Shown here: one piece after another, positions 51,259 through 62,111 of the stretch
Layout: each line of letters opens with the position of its first letter
How positions within the stretch are numbered: position 1 is the stretch's first letter
Source: Asparagopsis taxiformis
Lineage: Eukaryota; Rhodophyta; Florideophyceae; Bonnemaisoniales; Bonnemaisoniaceae
DNA: 64,000 bases
Assembly (NCBI GenBank): GCA_030407315.1
Contig: JALQPE010000578.1
Span: 1-64,000, forward strand
Direction of reading: 5' to 3'
Notes under the pieces: generated by a model
Database searches by the model: none
The model's input: the letters and a program-made list of their open reading frames with translations, nothing else
What the model was told of the DNA's origin: nothing
Position numbers and translations under genes: made by a program

Positions 51259-53967
51259 ATGGAATCCCCAGACGAAGGATTCCCGACAGTAAACCTCCCC
51301 AATGAATTGAAGGCCTTTCAAATTTTGCCTCAGTCTCGCCGCCAGCGACCAGAATCTACCTCAAGGCCAAAAGCTGCGGATCACAATGCGAAAGAAACCG
51401 CTCAGTCAATACCATTGCAACTTCCTTCAAAAGGGCGAAATGAAAAGCAAAAGGTGAGGCCGGGTTCCTACCAGGCTATGGGATTGAACAGCGAAATTTG
51501 TAAAGCATTATCCAATGCAGGCTATGGTTTCCCTACACCAATACAGAGAAAGGTTATCCCATGCATCCTATCCGGCAATGATGTCGTTGCAATGGCGCGC
51601 ACAGGCTCCGGAAAAACTGCAGCCTTTCTGGTTCCAATTTTGCATCGGCTAGCGGAATCACCATTGCGGATGTCAACTGCTACCAAACAAAACGGCCCAC
51701 GCGTGTTGGTAGTCGCCCCGACACGAGAGCTCGTAATACAAACACTCAAGTTCTGCCGTCTTTATTCCAAGCTCATGCGACCCGCGATTCGCAGTGCCGT
51801 TGTAGTTGGAGGAACGCCTCTTGAAAGTCAATTTGAGGCCCTCGCAGTATGTCCCGATATCATTTTCGCCACACCCGGTCGTCTGCTGCAGATTCTGGCG
51901 GAAATGGGTCCAAAAGGCGGATTGACATTATCCACTGCTGAAACTGTCGTTTTCGACGAAGCAGATCGTCTTTTCGAAGGAACATTGGCAGTTGAGACAG
52001 CATCGCTTCTCGCCAATCTACGCAATCGTTCAACTGAAAGCATGGAGAATCGTCAGACCATCCTTGTGTCCGCGACAATGCCTCATGCGCTTGCAGAGTT
52101 TTCGCGAAGTGGCTTGCGAAAGAGTCTGTCCGTTGTCCGCTTGGACGCTGACAAGGGCCTATCGCCTACCCTGGCTGTATCGTTTATTTCAACTCGAGGC
52201 GACAAAGAGAAGGATGCAACTTTGCAGATTATTGCCCGGCGCATCACTGGAGAAAACCAAACATTAGTTGTGTTTGCCGGTACCCATCGTCGCGTTGAAT
52301 ATTTAACTCAACTTCTTCGAAAATGTATTCATTGTGAAGTTTCTTGCATTCATGGCAACATGGATCAGCTGGCTCGCATTGAAGCTGTTTCAAAGTTCAG
52401 AAAGCGAATAACTAAGGTGCTCGTAGTAACCGATGTCGCAGCACGTGGAATTGATCTTCCAGACCTGGATGCTGTCGTAAACTATGATACACCTGCAACT
52501 CCAAAGCTGTTTATTCATCGCGTAGGTCGCGTTGGTCGCGCTGGAAGATTTGGTCTGGCTTTCAATCTTGTGACAAATGAGGAGGTTCCTTACATGCTTG
52601 ATGTTTTCCTTTTTGTTGGCAGGGGAGTTACCTTTGCAGAGAATAATGGACCACAACTACAAAGCGACCCCTTCCGATCACATGCATTTGCCATAGAATC
52701 GTCATTTGTCATCGGTGGGTTGCCGAAAAATATTGTTGATGAAGAAGTAGAGACAATTTCGCGAGCTCTGGAGGATTTTGATTTGAAGAAAGCACATCAA
52801 TCAGCGAAGAATGCGCATGGCTTGTATTCTAAAACAAGAGGGGTTGCAAGTGGGGAAAGTGTACGCAGAGGAAAAGAGTTGATGGCTACGTCAGATGGGG
52901 GTCGTCGAATTATCAGTGTACACCCTTGGTTTACGAATATGGAAACAAACATAGAACATAGAGCAACAGAGGAAGCATACCGTTTGTCTACATGGCGTCC
53001 GAAGGAATGTGCTGTGAAAGTTCCTACTGTCCTAGGTGACAGAAAAACGTTCAAGGAAGAGGCACAAATGAAGAACAATACGGAAAGCCCTTCAAATGTG
53101 GAAGATGGTGTGGTTACACAAGGTTCTATCTCAGAACCTGCAAGTATTATGCAAACGACAAATGATATGTCCGGCAACGTAATTACTACCACCCGTGCCA
53201 AGCTTTCCGCTCGACAAATCGCACTAGAAGAGGAGAGGAAGCAGTTCTTTTTACCTGCCACTCAAGACACTTCTCGGAAACATGAGGAAACAGCGCTCAA
53301 GGTCGGCAGAGGTGGTTCAATGGGTAACAGTCTAAGAGCATTCAAAGAACTGCAAGATGCAGCTATGGACCTCACAGCAGACATCAATTCAGATCTATTG
53401 CGTTCAAAGCATACGGGTTCTTCTACTGCAAAATATTGGGACAGAGTATCGAAAAAGTTTGTGAAAGGAGGGGTGACATCTAGTACATCGAAAAGAAATT
53501 TGCATGTAGCAACGAGAGAAGCAAAAGCTCGTGCAAATGGGGGCAATTCTTATGGTTCAGGTGATGGGGTTATGTTTAAGAAATGGTTGGCCAAGAACCG
53601 AAAGGCTGTTGAGCAATTAGCGGAACGCGTAGACGAAGGGGCCCAATCGAATGGATCACGTTCCACCACTGGACTCGGCCTCGGCAGTACGGATTTCAGG
53701 AAAGGAGCGTTCGGTAGAAGGGCTCGCATTGCAGCCCTTGGGCGAAATCGCGAGGGCATGTCCGGTGCGGATCCGAAATCGCAGCAGAATACAAAGTCTG
53801 AATTGAAGAGCACAGCGGAAATTAAGAAAATGCGCAAGTGGAAGGCTAAAGCGGATAGCCGGCGGGCCAAAAAACCAGGAAAAGGGAACAACAGGGGGAA
53901 GAATTCATCTCAAGGGATGGCTCAAGTGAGACCATCAAAGACTCGAATGGTAGTGAGGAGAAAATGA
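51259..53967 (+). CDS. DDX54: DEAD-box RNA helicase Dbp10/DDX54
   Basis: 902 residues from ATG 51,259, single exon. Helicase core: Q motif GFPTPIQ (about 90-96), ARTGSGKT (113-120), PTREL, DEAD (233-236), SAT (271-273), then ARGIDLPDLD and HRVGRVGRAGR. The C-terminal third is basic and contains YWDRVSKKFVKG and GAFGRRARIAALGRNREG, the DBP10 C-terminal domain. It acts in the nucleolus in 60S ribosome assembly. A long insert around 560-690 is lineage-specific. It is the only gene in the island not in a head-to-head pair. Confidence 0.94.
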   Translation: MESPDEGFPTVNLPNELKAFQILPQSRRQRPESTSRPKAADHNAKETAQSIPLQLPSKGRNEKQKVRPGSYQAMGLNSEICKALSNAGYGFPTPIQRKVIPCILSGNDVVAMARTGSGKTAAFLVPILHRLAESPLRMSTATKQNGPRVLVVAPTRELVIQTLKFCRLYSKLMRPAIRSAVVVGGTPLESQFEALAVCPDIIFATPGRLLQILAEMGPKGGLTLSTAETVVFDEADRLFEGTLAVETASLLANLRNRSTESMENRQTILVSATMPHALAEFSRSGLRKSLSVVRLDADKGLSPTLAVSFISTRGDKEKDATLQIIARRITGENQTLVVFAGTHRRVEYLTQLLRKCIHCEVSCIHGNMDQLARIEAVSKFRKRITKVLVVTDVAARGIDLPDLDAVVNYDTPATPKLFIHRVGRVGRAGRFGLAFNLVTNEEVPYMLDVFLFVGRGVTFAENNGPQLQSDPFRSHAFAIESSFVIGGLPKNIVDEEVETISRALEDFDLKKAHQSAKNAHGLYSKTRGVASGESVRRGKELMATSDGGRRIISVHPWFTNMETNIEHRATEEAYRLSTWRPKECAVKVPTVLGDRKTFKEEAQMKNNTESPSNVEDGVVTQGSISEPASIMQTTNDMSGNVITTTRAKLSARQIALEEERKQFFLPATQDTSRKHEETALKVGRGGSMGNSLRAFKELQDAAMDLTADINSDLLRSKHTGSSTAKYWDRVSKKFVKGGVTSSTSKRNLHVATREAKARANGGNSYGSGDGVMFKKWLAKNRKAVEQLAERVDEGAQSNGSRSTTGLGLGSTDFRKGAFGRRARIAALGRNREGMSGADPKSQQNTKSELKSTAEIKKMRKWKAKADSRRAKKPGKGNNRGKNSSQGMAQVRPSKTRMVVRRK

Positions 53968-54174
53968 TATGGAAATCCGCAAGTAGATATAATGCAATTC
54001 ATAAAGATTGTTCGCCCGGTGTAAATGTTACTGCCACATCTTCCAAGACTACTTTGCTACCAGACGAAATACAAAAGTAGCGTTGTTGGTTCAGCTTTAG
54101 TATTTCGTTGGGTAGGACCTATATAGGCATTGCACTAGACAGTCATAGGATGATGAGACCACAATATTAACAAA

Positions 54175-55101
54175 CTATTGTTTTGTGAGATCGTCATCTG
54201 CACATAGAACCTTCTGTCCTGACAAAAAGGTGGGAACCATCAATACGATGATTGCCTTCCATGTTGTAACAATGTTCCATTGCACCCAGAACATCACAAG
54301 TACTCCTAGATGTCCCACGAGGCATAACTGGAAAATAGCTGTTGAAGCTCGACTACTCTTGTCGCTTGACAGAGTCAAGGGGAAAACACCGAGTTTGGTC
54401 CATGCGAAGATCAGCAGAGGAAGCGGGATCAAAACAAATAGCAGAGCAGCCAGAACGGCTGCTGGGTGTGCACGCTTTTCTGCCTCGGGTATTGGGGAAA
54501 CAAATTCTGGTAATAGTGTCTTCTTGACAGAAACATCAAAATCAAAGACTGTACGCGCCTTCTTCGCAAAAGAACCCTTCGACTCGCGTGTAAACTTCAT
54601 GGCTTTTGTGATCGTCCATGATGCAGAATTGGTAAGCGCAGGATCACCCATGATCAATTGAACCATATAGGTGTCATTCACAGTCCAGAAATCGAGGTCG
54701 GAACGAACTTCGTTATAGAACTTCAACTCGAATCGCATTTCTCTAAGCTTCTTCTTCACGATGTAGAGATTGTCGAGACCAGTACGAAGATTTGTAAATC
54801 TCAAGAACAATTGTTGCACAAATGCCGGATCACCGTCTTCGTCTACGAATGATGCCTGTACAGATAATGAGTCCGTGGTGTCGATTTCGAAGCCCGATGG
54901 ATCTGAGACGTCATTGATATTTTCATCACTGACTGTGAACTTGACGCGCTGCACCTTCTCTCCGTCTTTTACGAAGTTTACTTTGAATATTGCCCGCTCC
55001 AGTGATATTGATGATGATAGTACAGGTGAAAAGAGTAGAACAAGAACAAGACAATGGCAGAACACAGCGGCCCTCGAGAACATTATGGATGTTGATACCA
55101 A
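54175..55101 (-). CDS. Oligosaccharyltransferase subunit Swp1/ribophorin II
   Basis: 308 residues, close to yeast Swp1 (286) and much shorter than animal ribophorin II (about 630). A signal peptide (about 1-30, VFCHCLVLVLLFSPVLSSS) precedes a lumenal beta-rich domain. Three hydrophobic segments follow at about 219-240, 255-275 and 280-300. The PEAEKRAHPAAVLAALLF and FAWTKLGVFPL regions match the conserved C-terminal part of the family. It stabilises the complex that N-glycosylates proteins in the ER. M7 is an alternative start. It is divergent from EMC4 with 206 bp between starts. Confidence 0.85.
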   Translation of the reverse strand: MVSTSIMFSRAAVFCHCLVLVLLFSPVLSSSISLERAIFKVNFVKDGEKVQRVKFTVSDENINDVSDPSGFEIDTTDSLSVQASFVDEDGDPAFVQQLFLRFTNLRTGLDNLYIVKKKLREMRFELKFYNEVRSDLDFWTVNDTYMVQLIMGDPALTNSASWTITKAMKFTRESKGSFAKKARTVFDFDVSVKKTLLPEFVSPIPEAEKRAHPAAVLAALLFVLIPLPLLIFAWTKLGVFPLTLSSDKSSRASTAIFQLCLVGHLGVLVMFWVQWNIVTTWKAIIVLMVPTFLSGQKVLCADDDLTKQ

Positions 55102-55307
55102 TGCTCACCCCCCTTGGAGAAAATGACGACAACAGAAAGATGATTGTATTGTGTGTCATAGATCGCAAATGTAAAATAGACTGAAAAATATAAATCGACC
55201 CTTGAGACTTTGAAGCGAAAGAAACAACTCTCGTATGACTCAGGTCGTCTCCATTACTCCCAAGTTCTCATTGAATTTGCTCCCCTCGGTTCGCAGCAAA
55301 CGCAACA
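55102..55307. promoter_or_regulatory. Short divergent promoter of Swp1 and EMC4
   Basis: 206 bp shared by two ER-membrane biogenesis genes. No motif assigned. Confidence 0.5.
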
Positions 55308-55955
55308 ATGGAGACGTCGTCACGAGCTCATCGATGGCATCTTGATTACTTGGATGATGCTACCGACGTCTCCGCCCATTCTCAAGCAGCCCGATTACCC
55401 TCCGTACGTACAGCGGTAGACCAATATGCAGCACCGCCTGGTTATCCACCAAATATATCTTCACGTAATCCGTTCGTTCTACGTGACCGCTTCACTCCAT
55501 TGCGAGGAGCCGCACAGAAAAGCGAGAAAACCGCTCAGCAAGCTCTTGACGCCCTCACAGCCGCATATAAGTCGTCCTGGTCTATTGCATTTTCACCTTT
55601 CCGCACCGTTGTAACTTCGGGCTTCGCGTTGTTTATGACGGGCTCCACCGTTCAGTTCTTCAGCGTCATGACAACTCTAACTGTGTTGTTCATGCAACTG
55701 CGCACTCTGTTTTCATTGCGCAGTGCATTTAGTCCCATTCTGCAAAATGAACCACATTTCGCAAGTAACCCCGGTCGAATTATTCCTCAACTTCTAGTTT
55801 ACGTATTAGTCTGCTCACTTGGAGTAGCGATCGCTCTCTACAAATGTCAGCTTCTCGGGTTTCTCCCAACAACCCAGAGCGATTATATTAGTCTACTTCC
55901 ATCCAGTGAAGCGCCGCGCTCCATCGTGTTCGAAACTAGGATGTTTCATGGCTAA
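55308..55955 (+). CDS. EMC4: ER membrane complex subunit 4
   Basis: 215 residues, single exon; human EMC4 has 183. After a polar N-terminus, KSSWSIAFSPFRTVVTSGFALFMTGSTVQFFSVM and a later VYVLVCSLGVAIALYKCQLLGFLPT segment match EMC4 (TMEM85). The KCQ-x-x-G-x-LPT ending is diagnostic. Two to three membrane segments lie at about 107-128, 130-145 and 168-190. It is part of the EMC insertase that places tail-anchored and multipass proteins in the ER. Confidence 0.92.
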   Translation: METSSRAHRWHLDYLDDATDVSAHSQAARLPSVRTAVDQYAAPPGYPPNISSRNPFVLRDRFTPLRGAAQKSEKTAQQALDALTAAYKSSWSIAFSPFRTVVTSGFALFMTGSTVQFFSVMTTLTVLFMQLRTLFSLRSAFSPILQNEPHFASNPGRIIPQLLVYVLVCSLGVAIALYKCQLLGFLPTTQSDYISLLPSSEAPRSIVFETRMFHG

Positions 55956-56189
55956 GTTGTGATGCTCTGCCCAAAATGGAGATAATATCCCAACATCCTC
56001 CCGAGGCCTGTTACTTTGATGAGCACTGCATGCCAACTTCCGTCAACTCCAAGGTTGTTTTCCTATTTTCACCTAAATCTGTGCTTTACTTTGAAAGTCA
56101 TCTAGGCTTGGACTACAGAAACGATACACAATATATTTCAAGCTGAGAACAACGGCAAAGGCCCAACCCCTGAACAAACTAAACACAAC

Positions 56190-57635
56190 TTACTCACCAG
56201 CATGAATCTCGACGGACTGTATTGGAAGAGCTTCGCACAATTCATCAACACCAAGATCTCTGGAATTTCGCTCCACTTCAATGGCGACTCGACATGATCT
56301 TCGCTTTTCAGCATATGAATCAAGTATTTGAGCCAATCGCTCTCGTGCCTCAATTAAGTGTTGTCGAGACTCGTCGATGGGACTGTCTCCGCTAGAACCG
56401 TCTTTGGTTGAATTAGCGTCATCGTATCGGCGAATTGCTTTTGGCGTGGATGGTCGAGAATCCGACGTTTCCATCCATAGGATACAATGAAAATGGGCAC
56501 ATGACACGCGTGCAACTCTTGCCGTGGAATTGATTAAGACTCTAACAGGAACATCGCTTTTCCCATTTCCATTGTTTCCTAGTTGACCGTAGGTGTTGTT
56601 TCCCCAAGCGTACACTTCATGGTTCGATGTCATTACCATTGTAAAGTTGTGGCCACATTTCACGTCGGAAACAAACTTGCCCACCAACTGCTCCACAAGC
56701 TTCGGCCGCACGACATCTCTGAAGACGGAATGGCCACATTGTCCATCGGAGCCGCATCCCCATGTGTAAACAGCACCGGTATTTGTTACAGCGGCGGAGT
56801 GACGATCACCACTCGAAATTGCAACAACCATAAGGCCTTGCAGACCCTCAATAAGTTGTGGCCTTAATATAGTGTCACCTTTTCTTCCGCAGCCAAGTTG
56901 GCCAAACTCGTTTGATCCCCAACCAAAAACTCTCCCGTCACGTGTTATAGCAAATGAATGGCGATCACCACATGATAGGGAACAAATTCGCTCGGATGAA
57001 AGTTCAGGAATTACCGTTGGCACGTCTCGATCTTTGGTATCTCCCAAGCCTAGTTGTCCGTGAGCACCCCATCCCCACGACCATACTTCTCCATTTGCAG
57101 TGAGGACGAGATTGTTGTGATAGCCAGCGGTGATGGCAACTGCTTCATATTTGACAAGACTTTCGACACAAGTAGGTTGAGCCCGTATTTTCTCATCGCC
57201 ATGTCCGAGTCTACCATTCTTGCCACCACCCCACGTAAACACTAGTCCTGATGTAGTCTTCGCAATCGTGTGGTATCTGCCGCAGTACACGTCGGCAACA
57301 GGGAGAGGATTGCTGTTATTGGCAGCATTGGGGTCGGCGTCATCGGCGTGATGGGAAGATGTGGGAGGAATGAGAAAGACTTGGGTGGCGTCACACATGT
57401 CTGTGCGATCACCGAGCCCGAGTTGCCCATATTGACTATAGCCAAAAACAAAGAGTCGATTGTCGGCAAGTACAACAGCGGTGTGACCACCACCGCATGC
57501 AGCTTGGCGCACGGCTACGCCCTCAAAGCCGGTTACTTTTTCAGGTACGCGAGCATCAGTTCCAACAAAGGCGCGACCGAGACGATAGTTCTTCGCTCGG
57601 CCCCAAGTCCACACGGTGCTTTCCGCGGCTGCCAT
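56190..57635 (-). CDS. RCC1-repeat protein
   Basis: 481 residues from ATG 57,635 (MAAAESTVWTWGRAKNYRLG); an upstream frame extension of 18 codons looks like leader. Seven RCC1-type blades are visible through WGxGxxGQLGxG motifs: FGYSQYGQLGLG, WGGGKNGRLGHG, WGWGAHGQLGLG, WGSNEFGQLGCG, WGCGSDGQCGHS and WGNNTYGQLGNN, plus the first blade. A C-terminal tail of about 90 residues is charged and helical. It could be the Ran exchange factor RCC1, a UVR8-like photoreceptor or another RCC1 family member. The WRWGG-type UVR8 tryptophan motifs are not evident. Confidence 0.8.
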   Translation of the reverse strand: MAAAESTVWTWGRAKNYRLGRAFVGTDARVPEKVTGFEGVAVRQAACGGGHTAVVLADNRLFVFGYSQYGQLGLGDRTDMCDATQVFLIPPTSSHHADDADPNAANNSNPLPVADVYCGRYHTIAKTTSGLVFTWGGGKNGRLGHGDEKIRAQPTCVESLVKYEAVAITAGYHNNLVLTANGEVWSWGWGAHGQLGLGDTKDRDVPTVIPELSSERICSLSCGDRHSFAITRDGRVFGWGSNEFGQLGCGRKGDTILRPQLIEGLQGLMVVAISSGDRHSAAVTNTGAVYTWGCGSDGQCGHSVFRDVVRPKLVEQLVGKFVSDVKCGHNFTMVMTSNHEVYAWGNNTYGQLGNNGNGKSDVPVRVLINSTARVARVSCAHFHCILWMETSDSRPSTPKAIRRYDDANSTKDGSSGDSPIDESRQHLIEARERLAQILDSYAEKRRSCRVAIEVERNSRDLGVDELCEALPIQSVEIHAGE

Positions 57636-58952
57636 GGTGAGATTCAGGCTTGATGGCGGGAGCGGAGCAAAGTTAAGATGCAGTGGCATTCGATATTGCG
57701 ACTGTCATTCCTAGTAGCTGTGGGGAATGGAGCACAAACAAAACATTGTGAAAGCCAGAGCCGGCAATGTGCAGGATTGCTGTTGGGGACCACAAGGGCA
57801 GAGAGGGCACAATGTCGCGTCTAAAAACAGTAGCACTTGGAAAATAAGCAAATATCAAACTTTTTGGGCAGAAAATTGCTTCTATCCATCACATAAAAAC
57901 GATTACGGCAACAAACTGTGTGACAATAGATCGCCGTTGTATTACAGAGATGTCTCACATCCATGGTGAGCAATTGCTGTGGAGGACGAGCAAGTGGTGA
58001 AATAGTTCGAGACAGTGGGACGCAATGGTATCGGTTGAGAGATATGCTGCATGATGTACTTTTTCATTGCTATGAAATGTTGTTGGCGTCCCTATAAGAA
58101 TGAGAACGAGAGTGCTGCGGCGTTGATCAGCAAGAAAAGAAACAGTTGTTGTTGTGCACTGGAAGCTAGCTGCACAACAAAGTTGTTGGTTCAATTGTAA
58201 TTGCTCTGCGTTGCGTTGTGTTGGTTTGTATCACTCTCCACTCCATTACTCTGGGTCGCGCAGATTCCGACATATACAGACTTGAACATCCATGCATCAT
58301 GCACAACGTTCCACTTTGCTCAGTATTCGTACGACTTTCGAAGCAAGCCCCATCAAAGACCATTCGCAACTGAAATAACTGTGAAACACACGAACATTAA
58401 ACGTGTTTCTGTCCCTAAAAATTTCCCTGTCTTCCAGTCCGTCCGTCCATCTGTCATATTTTCGATCCCGAGTGACTCGATAAAGTTATAGACGACCCCG
58501 GACGATGATAGCCATGCATAGATAGATAGAACATGAACAGGCAAGACAGAGCCGGTCCAGGCGCTGAGGTGACCATTTCTCTACCAATGCTTTCCAAATT
58601 CGAAATGGCAGACGTACCCGCCAAAAACTGAAGCAGACGAGAACCTCGAAATTTTTCAGTCAGCACAAACGCAGCAGAAACAAACAAACGAACAAACAAA
58701 TTACTTCCCTACTCGACCGATCCGCCTACCCAGAGGTCCGCTCGCCTCTTTAATCAGTCATTCGCTCAATTCATCCCTTGCTGCCACTCACCATCGTCCA
58801 GTCCACCAAACTAATCACTCTCCCTACCTTCCTAGTTCAGCTCGCCTCGTCTAATAAGGCATCAATCAACTCTCCCAGAATCTGACTCCTCCAATGCACA
58901 CCAGTGCGTCTCAACATCGCCAACAAAAAACCCGCCCAAATCCCGTTTGAAA
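57636..58952. promoter_or_regulatory. Divergent intergenic region of RCC1-like and APC5
   Basis: 1.3 kb, the longest spacer in the island. Only short frames; an AAACAAACAAACGAACAAAC run lies near 58,680. The last 200 bp before APC5 are C-rich. No gene or RNA recognised. Confidence 0.5.
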
Positions 58953-61388
58953 ATGGACCCCACCATCGCTATTCGATACTTGCAACCGCACAGATTCTGC
59001 GTAGCACTGGCCGTGGCATCCGGCAGTCTCGGTGAACTCGGTGTTGGCGCATACCCACTCCTGTACGCACTCGTCGCCGATGAAGTCGGAATCCCGCATG
59101 CGATCGACTTGCAATTTCAGCGTTCACAATATGCCCGATGTGCACCCGTCAAATCGCTCTCCGATATGCTGCAGGTTCTGCGTCACGTCCCTTTCCTCCC
59201 CAACGAAGCAACAGCTCAGCAGCTAGGAATCCAAACCACCCCAGCACAACCTGCAGATCTCGCTCAGTTTCTCGTCGTTATTCTCGACATTATCATGCAA
59301 TCTCCCGACGGCCTCGGATGTGCAGTCGACCTCATGGAGCCGCAATCCGATCCAGCCATGCACACCGCGTACGAACCGGACGGAGTTATTTCGTGCTACA
59401 TGCGTACTGTTTGTGTGGCCTTCTCATCCGTCAATTTCGAGGCGCTCAATAGGTTGCATCTCGATCTTCTCCAGTATGCGCAGTTGCATTTGCCACACAC
59501 TTCAAAGTTGTGCACAAATAGGAAGCAACTACCAGATCTCACCCGTACGCGCAAGCTGGCTCTGGATCTAGGAAACGGCCTCCCGATGGAGAGTAAGCGC
59601 GATTTCGAAACTGTCAGTAACATGTATATTGCGGCGCGAGACACAGTCTCCGCCACTAATGTTGCCATCCAATCCATGTCGCTCAACGGACAGGAAAGGG
59701 GAACTGACATGAGCGTGCCAACTGTTGAGTACATTGTGCATTTAGAAGCACAGCGTCGTCGCGATTTTGCTACAGCCGTCGATGCTCTCCATCGATACTT
59801 TGATCTGTCCCTGGCGGAAATTGGCAGGCAAAGTGCCGCAGCGAATAGCAATCGACAAGGCTCAGATAGAACGGGGAGGGAAGGTGCGCAAACCGAAGCA
59901 GCACGCAGCGACATTCAAGGGCACCAATATGCCGCTTTATCTTTAGGTGTGCTGCATGCGCAATTTGGAAATATGAAGAATGCGTCTATCTCCCTGCATG
60001 ATACCATTCGCGCTGCTCAGCAATGTAGTGATGACGCATGTCAGGCGAGGGCTCTGAGCTGGATTGCTCGTACATCACCCGTGACGAAACGCCACCAACT
60101 CCTCCTCCACGCAAATGACCCACTTGCTCTGGCACGTGAAGAGTTGTGCACCGTTTTCACACCTGTGTCGGAGAGCGTACCGGAGAGCATCCATCTTGAT
60201 GCGTTTGGTGTGAACGGAAAGAGAGCTGATGGTTCCAGTTCCGACAACGTTCGCGCAGATGTAGCTGCGGCAAGGTTTTCTCGTATTCAAAGCAGAATTG
60301 CATTCAAGAATTCACAAAACCGCGTAGATGCACTTCTCATGTCAGCAGCGGCATGGGAGTCGCATGCGGCATCACCAACTGCCTTGACGCTGGCACGAAT
60401 GGCTCTGCTTGTGGCTGAGAGGTTGCACCCTGGACGAATAAGCATGGTAAAAGCACATGCTTTGATTTCAGTGGCATCTCTCATGGCGATAGAGGGAGAG
60501 TACGAGGGAGCGATAAGATTGTTGAAGGAATCAAGAACCAAATATATGCCGAAGCTGGTAGAGTCTACAGAACAATCGTGTACTGCACCAGAAGATGAAC
60601 TAGTTTCCAGATGTGAGACTTGGATCGAATTTGAACATAGTTTGCGCAAGGGCGAGACACGAAAAGCGGGCAAATTGTGCGAAACTCTCACGGCTCTTGC
60701 GGAATCGAATATGAACAGCACTGTGATTTTCAGTCAAGAAGACCTCATCCTAGATTCTCTCGAGGCGAAATGTAGATGGCATCTTGCAAATCAGGCCACA
60801 ACAGAAGCTGCCCGCGTAGCAGACATGCTATGTCAGCGTGCGGCAGGATTTGCACGCCCGGTGCGAGTGATAGAAGGTCTGCGCTTGCGAGCTGAGGCAC
60901 ATCTAATGGCAGGATCTAGCAACACAGCATTGCCCGTGGTTCTTGCTTCTGTGTCTCTTAGTCAAGGGCTCGGTCTAGAGACGGCGCACGTCAAAAGCGT
61001 GCTGACGCTCACAGAGACCATGTTGCATCTTGATGAGGGGGTAGTTGCTGTTTCGGGCGCTCATGCGCTACAGGCTTTGCTCCCTGTACTTGGTAAAGCG
61101 CTCGAAGGGCTGGGTGTGCATGTGAGAGCCCGGGCGTATAGATTGCATGCGGAATGTTTACTGGCTGTGAGAGATGGAATGCCGGGAGATGAGATTGTAC
61201 GGCTACTGGAACATTCAAGGGAGGCGTATGAGTGTTGTGAAGACGCTGTAGGTGTACGGGATGTGTGTTACATGGCGGCAAGGGTGCGGCATATGAGGGG
61301 GGAGGTCGCGGAGAGGAATGCTGTAGCTGGTGGGTTTAAGAAGATGGTGCAGTTACTTTCGAGACGGCAGTCGCAATTGTCTTACTGA
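58953..61388 (+). CDS. APC5: Anaphase-promoting complex subunit 5
   Basis: 811 residues from ATG 58,953, single exon; human APC5 has 755. The TPR signature RRDFATAVDALHRYFDLSL is followed by HQYAALSLGVLHAQFGNMKNA, and then IRAAQQCSDDACQARALSW. These are the most conserved blocks of the family. Further TPR-like helices fill the rest (about 430-800). It is a scaffold subunit of the ubiquitin ligase that triggers anaphase. A hydrophilic N, R, Q and G-rich insert (about 290-320) splits the first conserved block. Confidence 0.92.
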   Translation: MDPTIAIRYLQPHRFCVALAVASGSLGELGVGAYPLLYALVADEVGIPHAIDLQFQRSQYARCAPVKSLSDMLQVLRHVPFLPNEATAQQLGIQTTPAQPADLAQFLVVILDIIMQSPDGLGCAVDLMEPQSDPAMHTAYEPDGVISCYMRTVCVAFSSVNFEALNRLHLDLLQYAQLHLPHTSKLCTNRKQLPDLTRTRKLALDLGNGLPMESKRDFETVSNMYIAARDTVSATNVAIQSMSLNGQERGTDMSVPTVEYIVHLEAQRRRDFATAVDALHRYFDLSLAEIGRQSAAANSNRQGSDRTGREGAQTEAARSDIQGHQYAALSLGVLHAQFGNMKNASISLHDTIRAAQQCSDDACQARALSWIARTSPVTKRHQLLLHANDPLALAREELCTVFTPVSESVPESIHLDAFGVNGKRADGSSSDNVRADVAAARFSRIQSRIAFKNSQNRVDALLMSAAAWESHAASPTALTLARMALLVAERLHPGRISMVKAHALISVASLMAIEGEYEGAIRLLKESRTKYMPKLVESTEQSCTAPEDELVSRCETWIEFEHSLRKGETRKAGKLCETLTALAESNMNSTVIFSQEDLILDSLEAKCRWHLANQATTEAARVADMLCQRAAGFARPVRVIEGLRLRAEAHLMAGSSNTALPVVLASVSLSQGLGLETAHVKSVLTLTETMLHLDEGVVAVSGAHALQALLPVLGKALEGLGVHVRARAYRLHAECLLAVRDGMPGDEIVRLLEHSREAYECCEDAVGVRDVCYMAARVRHMRGEVAERNAVAGGFKKMVQLLSRRQSQLSY

Positions 61389-61526
61389 AAGATTGAAAGG
61401 AGGCTTCGACAATATAATCCAAACGACTAGAGTAGCATGCGACGAGGACGTTTACAAAATGCGAGCTATGGCAATAACGACAACCGTGATAGCAAAAGCG
61501 CACGCGAACGGGCAACTGTAAAAGCA

Positions 61527-62111
61527 TTACTCCTGAACAAACCACTTGTTGTTCTCAATGTCATTAGCGATCGACTTCTTAACAGATGGATACCTGTCCA
61601 GAAACTCATCAATTGGCATTTCTTTCAAATTATCCTCCAGAAAAGTGACTTCTCCCAGTCTTTTCTCAAGCTCCTCAACCTCTTTCTCAGTCTTCTTCGC
61701 CATTTCCGCAAGGTTGCTCATAATCGGCTTGAAGGTCTCCTCAATCTTCGCATGCATCGCCGCAGTTTCGGCCTCTACATCAGGGAGGGGCATGGTGGCG
61801 TAAATTTCCTTGAGCTCCTTCAAAAGGGTCGGATGCCTGATCTGCTTTTCCCATGCGTCCCAATCTATCGGCGCAACCTTCACATCGACGGTAGCGATGA
61901 GCTCTGCTTCCAGGTCGCGCAGTTTGTTCAGCTCACCGCGAATGGCCGGATTGGTGAATTCCGGGAACCATTCCGACGGCTCGAAACGCTTGAGCGATGC
62001 CAGGTCGCTCGGCGCATCAGATTTCTTCGTGCTCAGCGTCGCCGATGTGCGCAGTGCAGGCGCAAACGTCGCGCCGCGTGTGCGCACAAGTCGGGCAGCC
62101 GTGGAGAGCAT
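61527..62111 (-). CDS. ATP5PD: Mitochondrial ATP synthase F0 subunit d
   Basis: 194 residues. The N-terminal 25 residues are rich in R, A, S and T without acidic residues (MLSTAARLVRTRGATF), a mitochondrial targeting peptide. IDWDAWEKQIRHPTLLKELKE matches the conserved start of subunit d. A long coiled coil (about 115-160, KKTEKEVEELEKRLGEV) forms the peripheral stalk. It links F1 to F0 on the matrix side. It is divergent from UFL1 with 391 bp between starts. Confidence 0.88.
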   Translation of the reverse strand: MLSTAARLVRTRGATFAPALRTSATLSTKKSDAPSDLASLKRFEPSEWFPEFTNPAIRGELNKLRDLEAELIATVDVKVAPIDWDAWEKQIRHPTLLKELKEIYATMPLPDVEAETAAMHAKIEETFKPIMSNLAEMAKKTEKEVEELEKRLGEVTFLEDNLKEMPIDEFLDRYPSVKKSIANDIENNKWFVQE

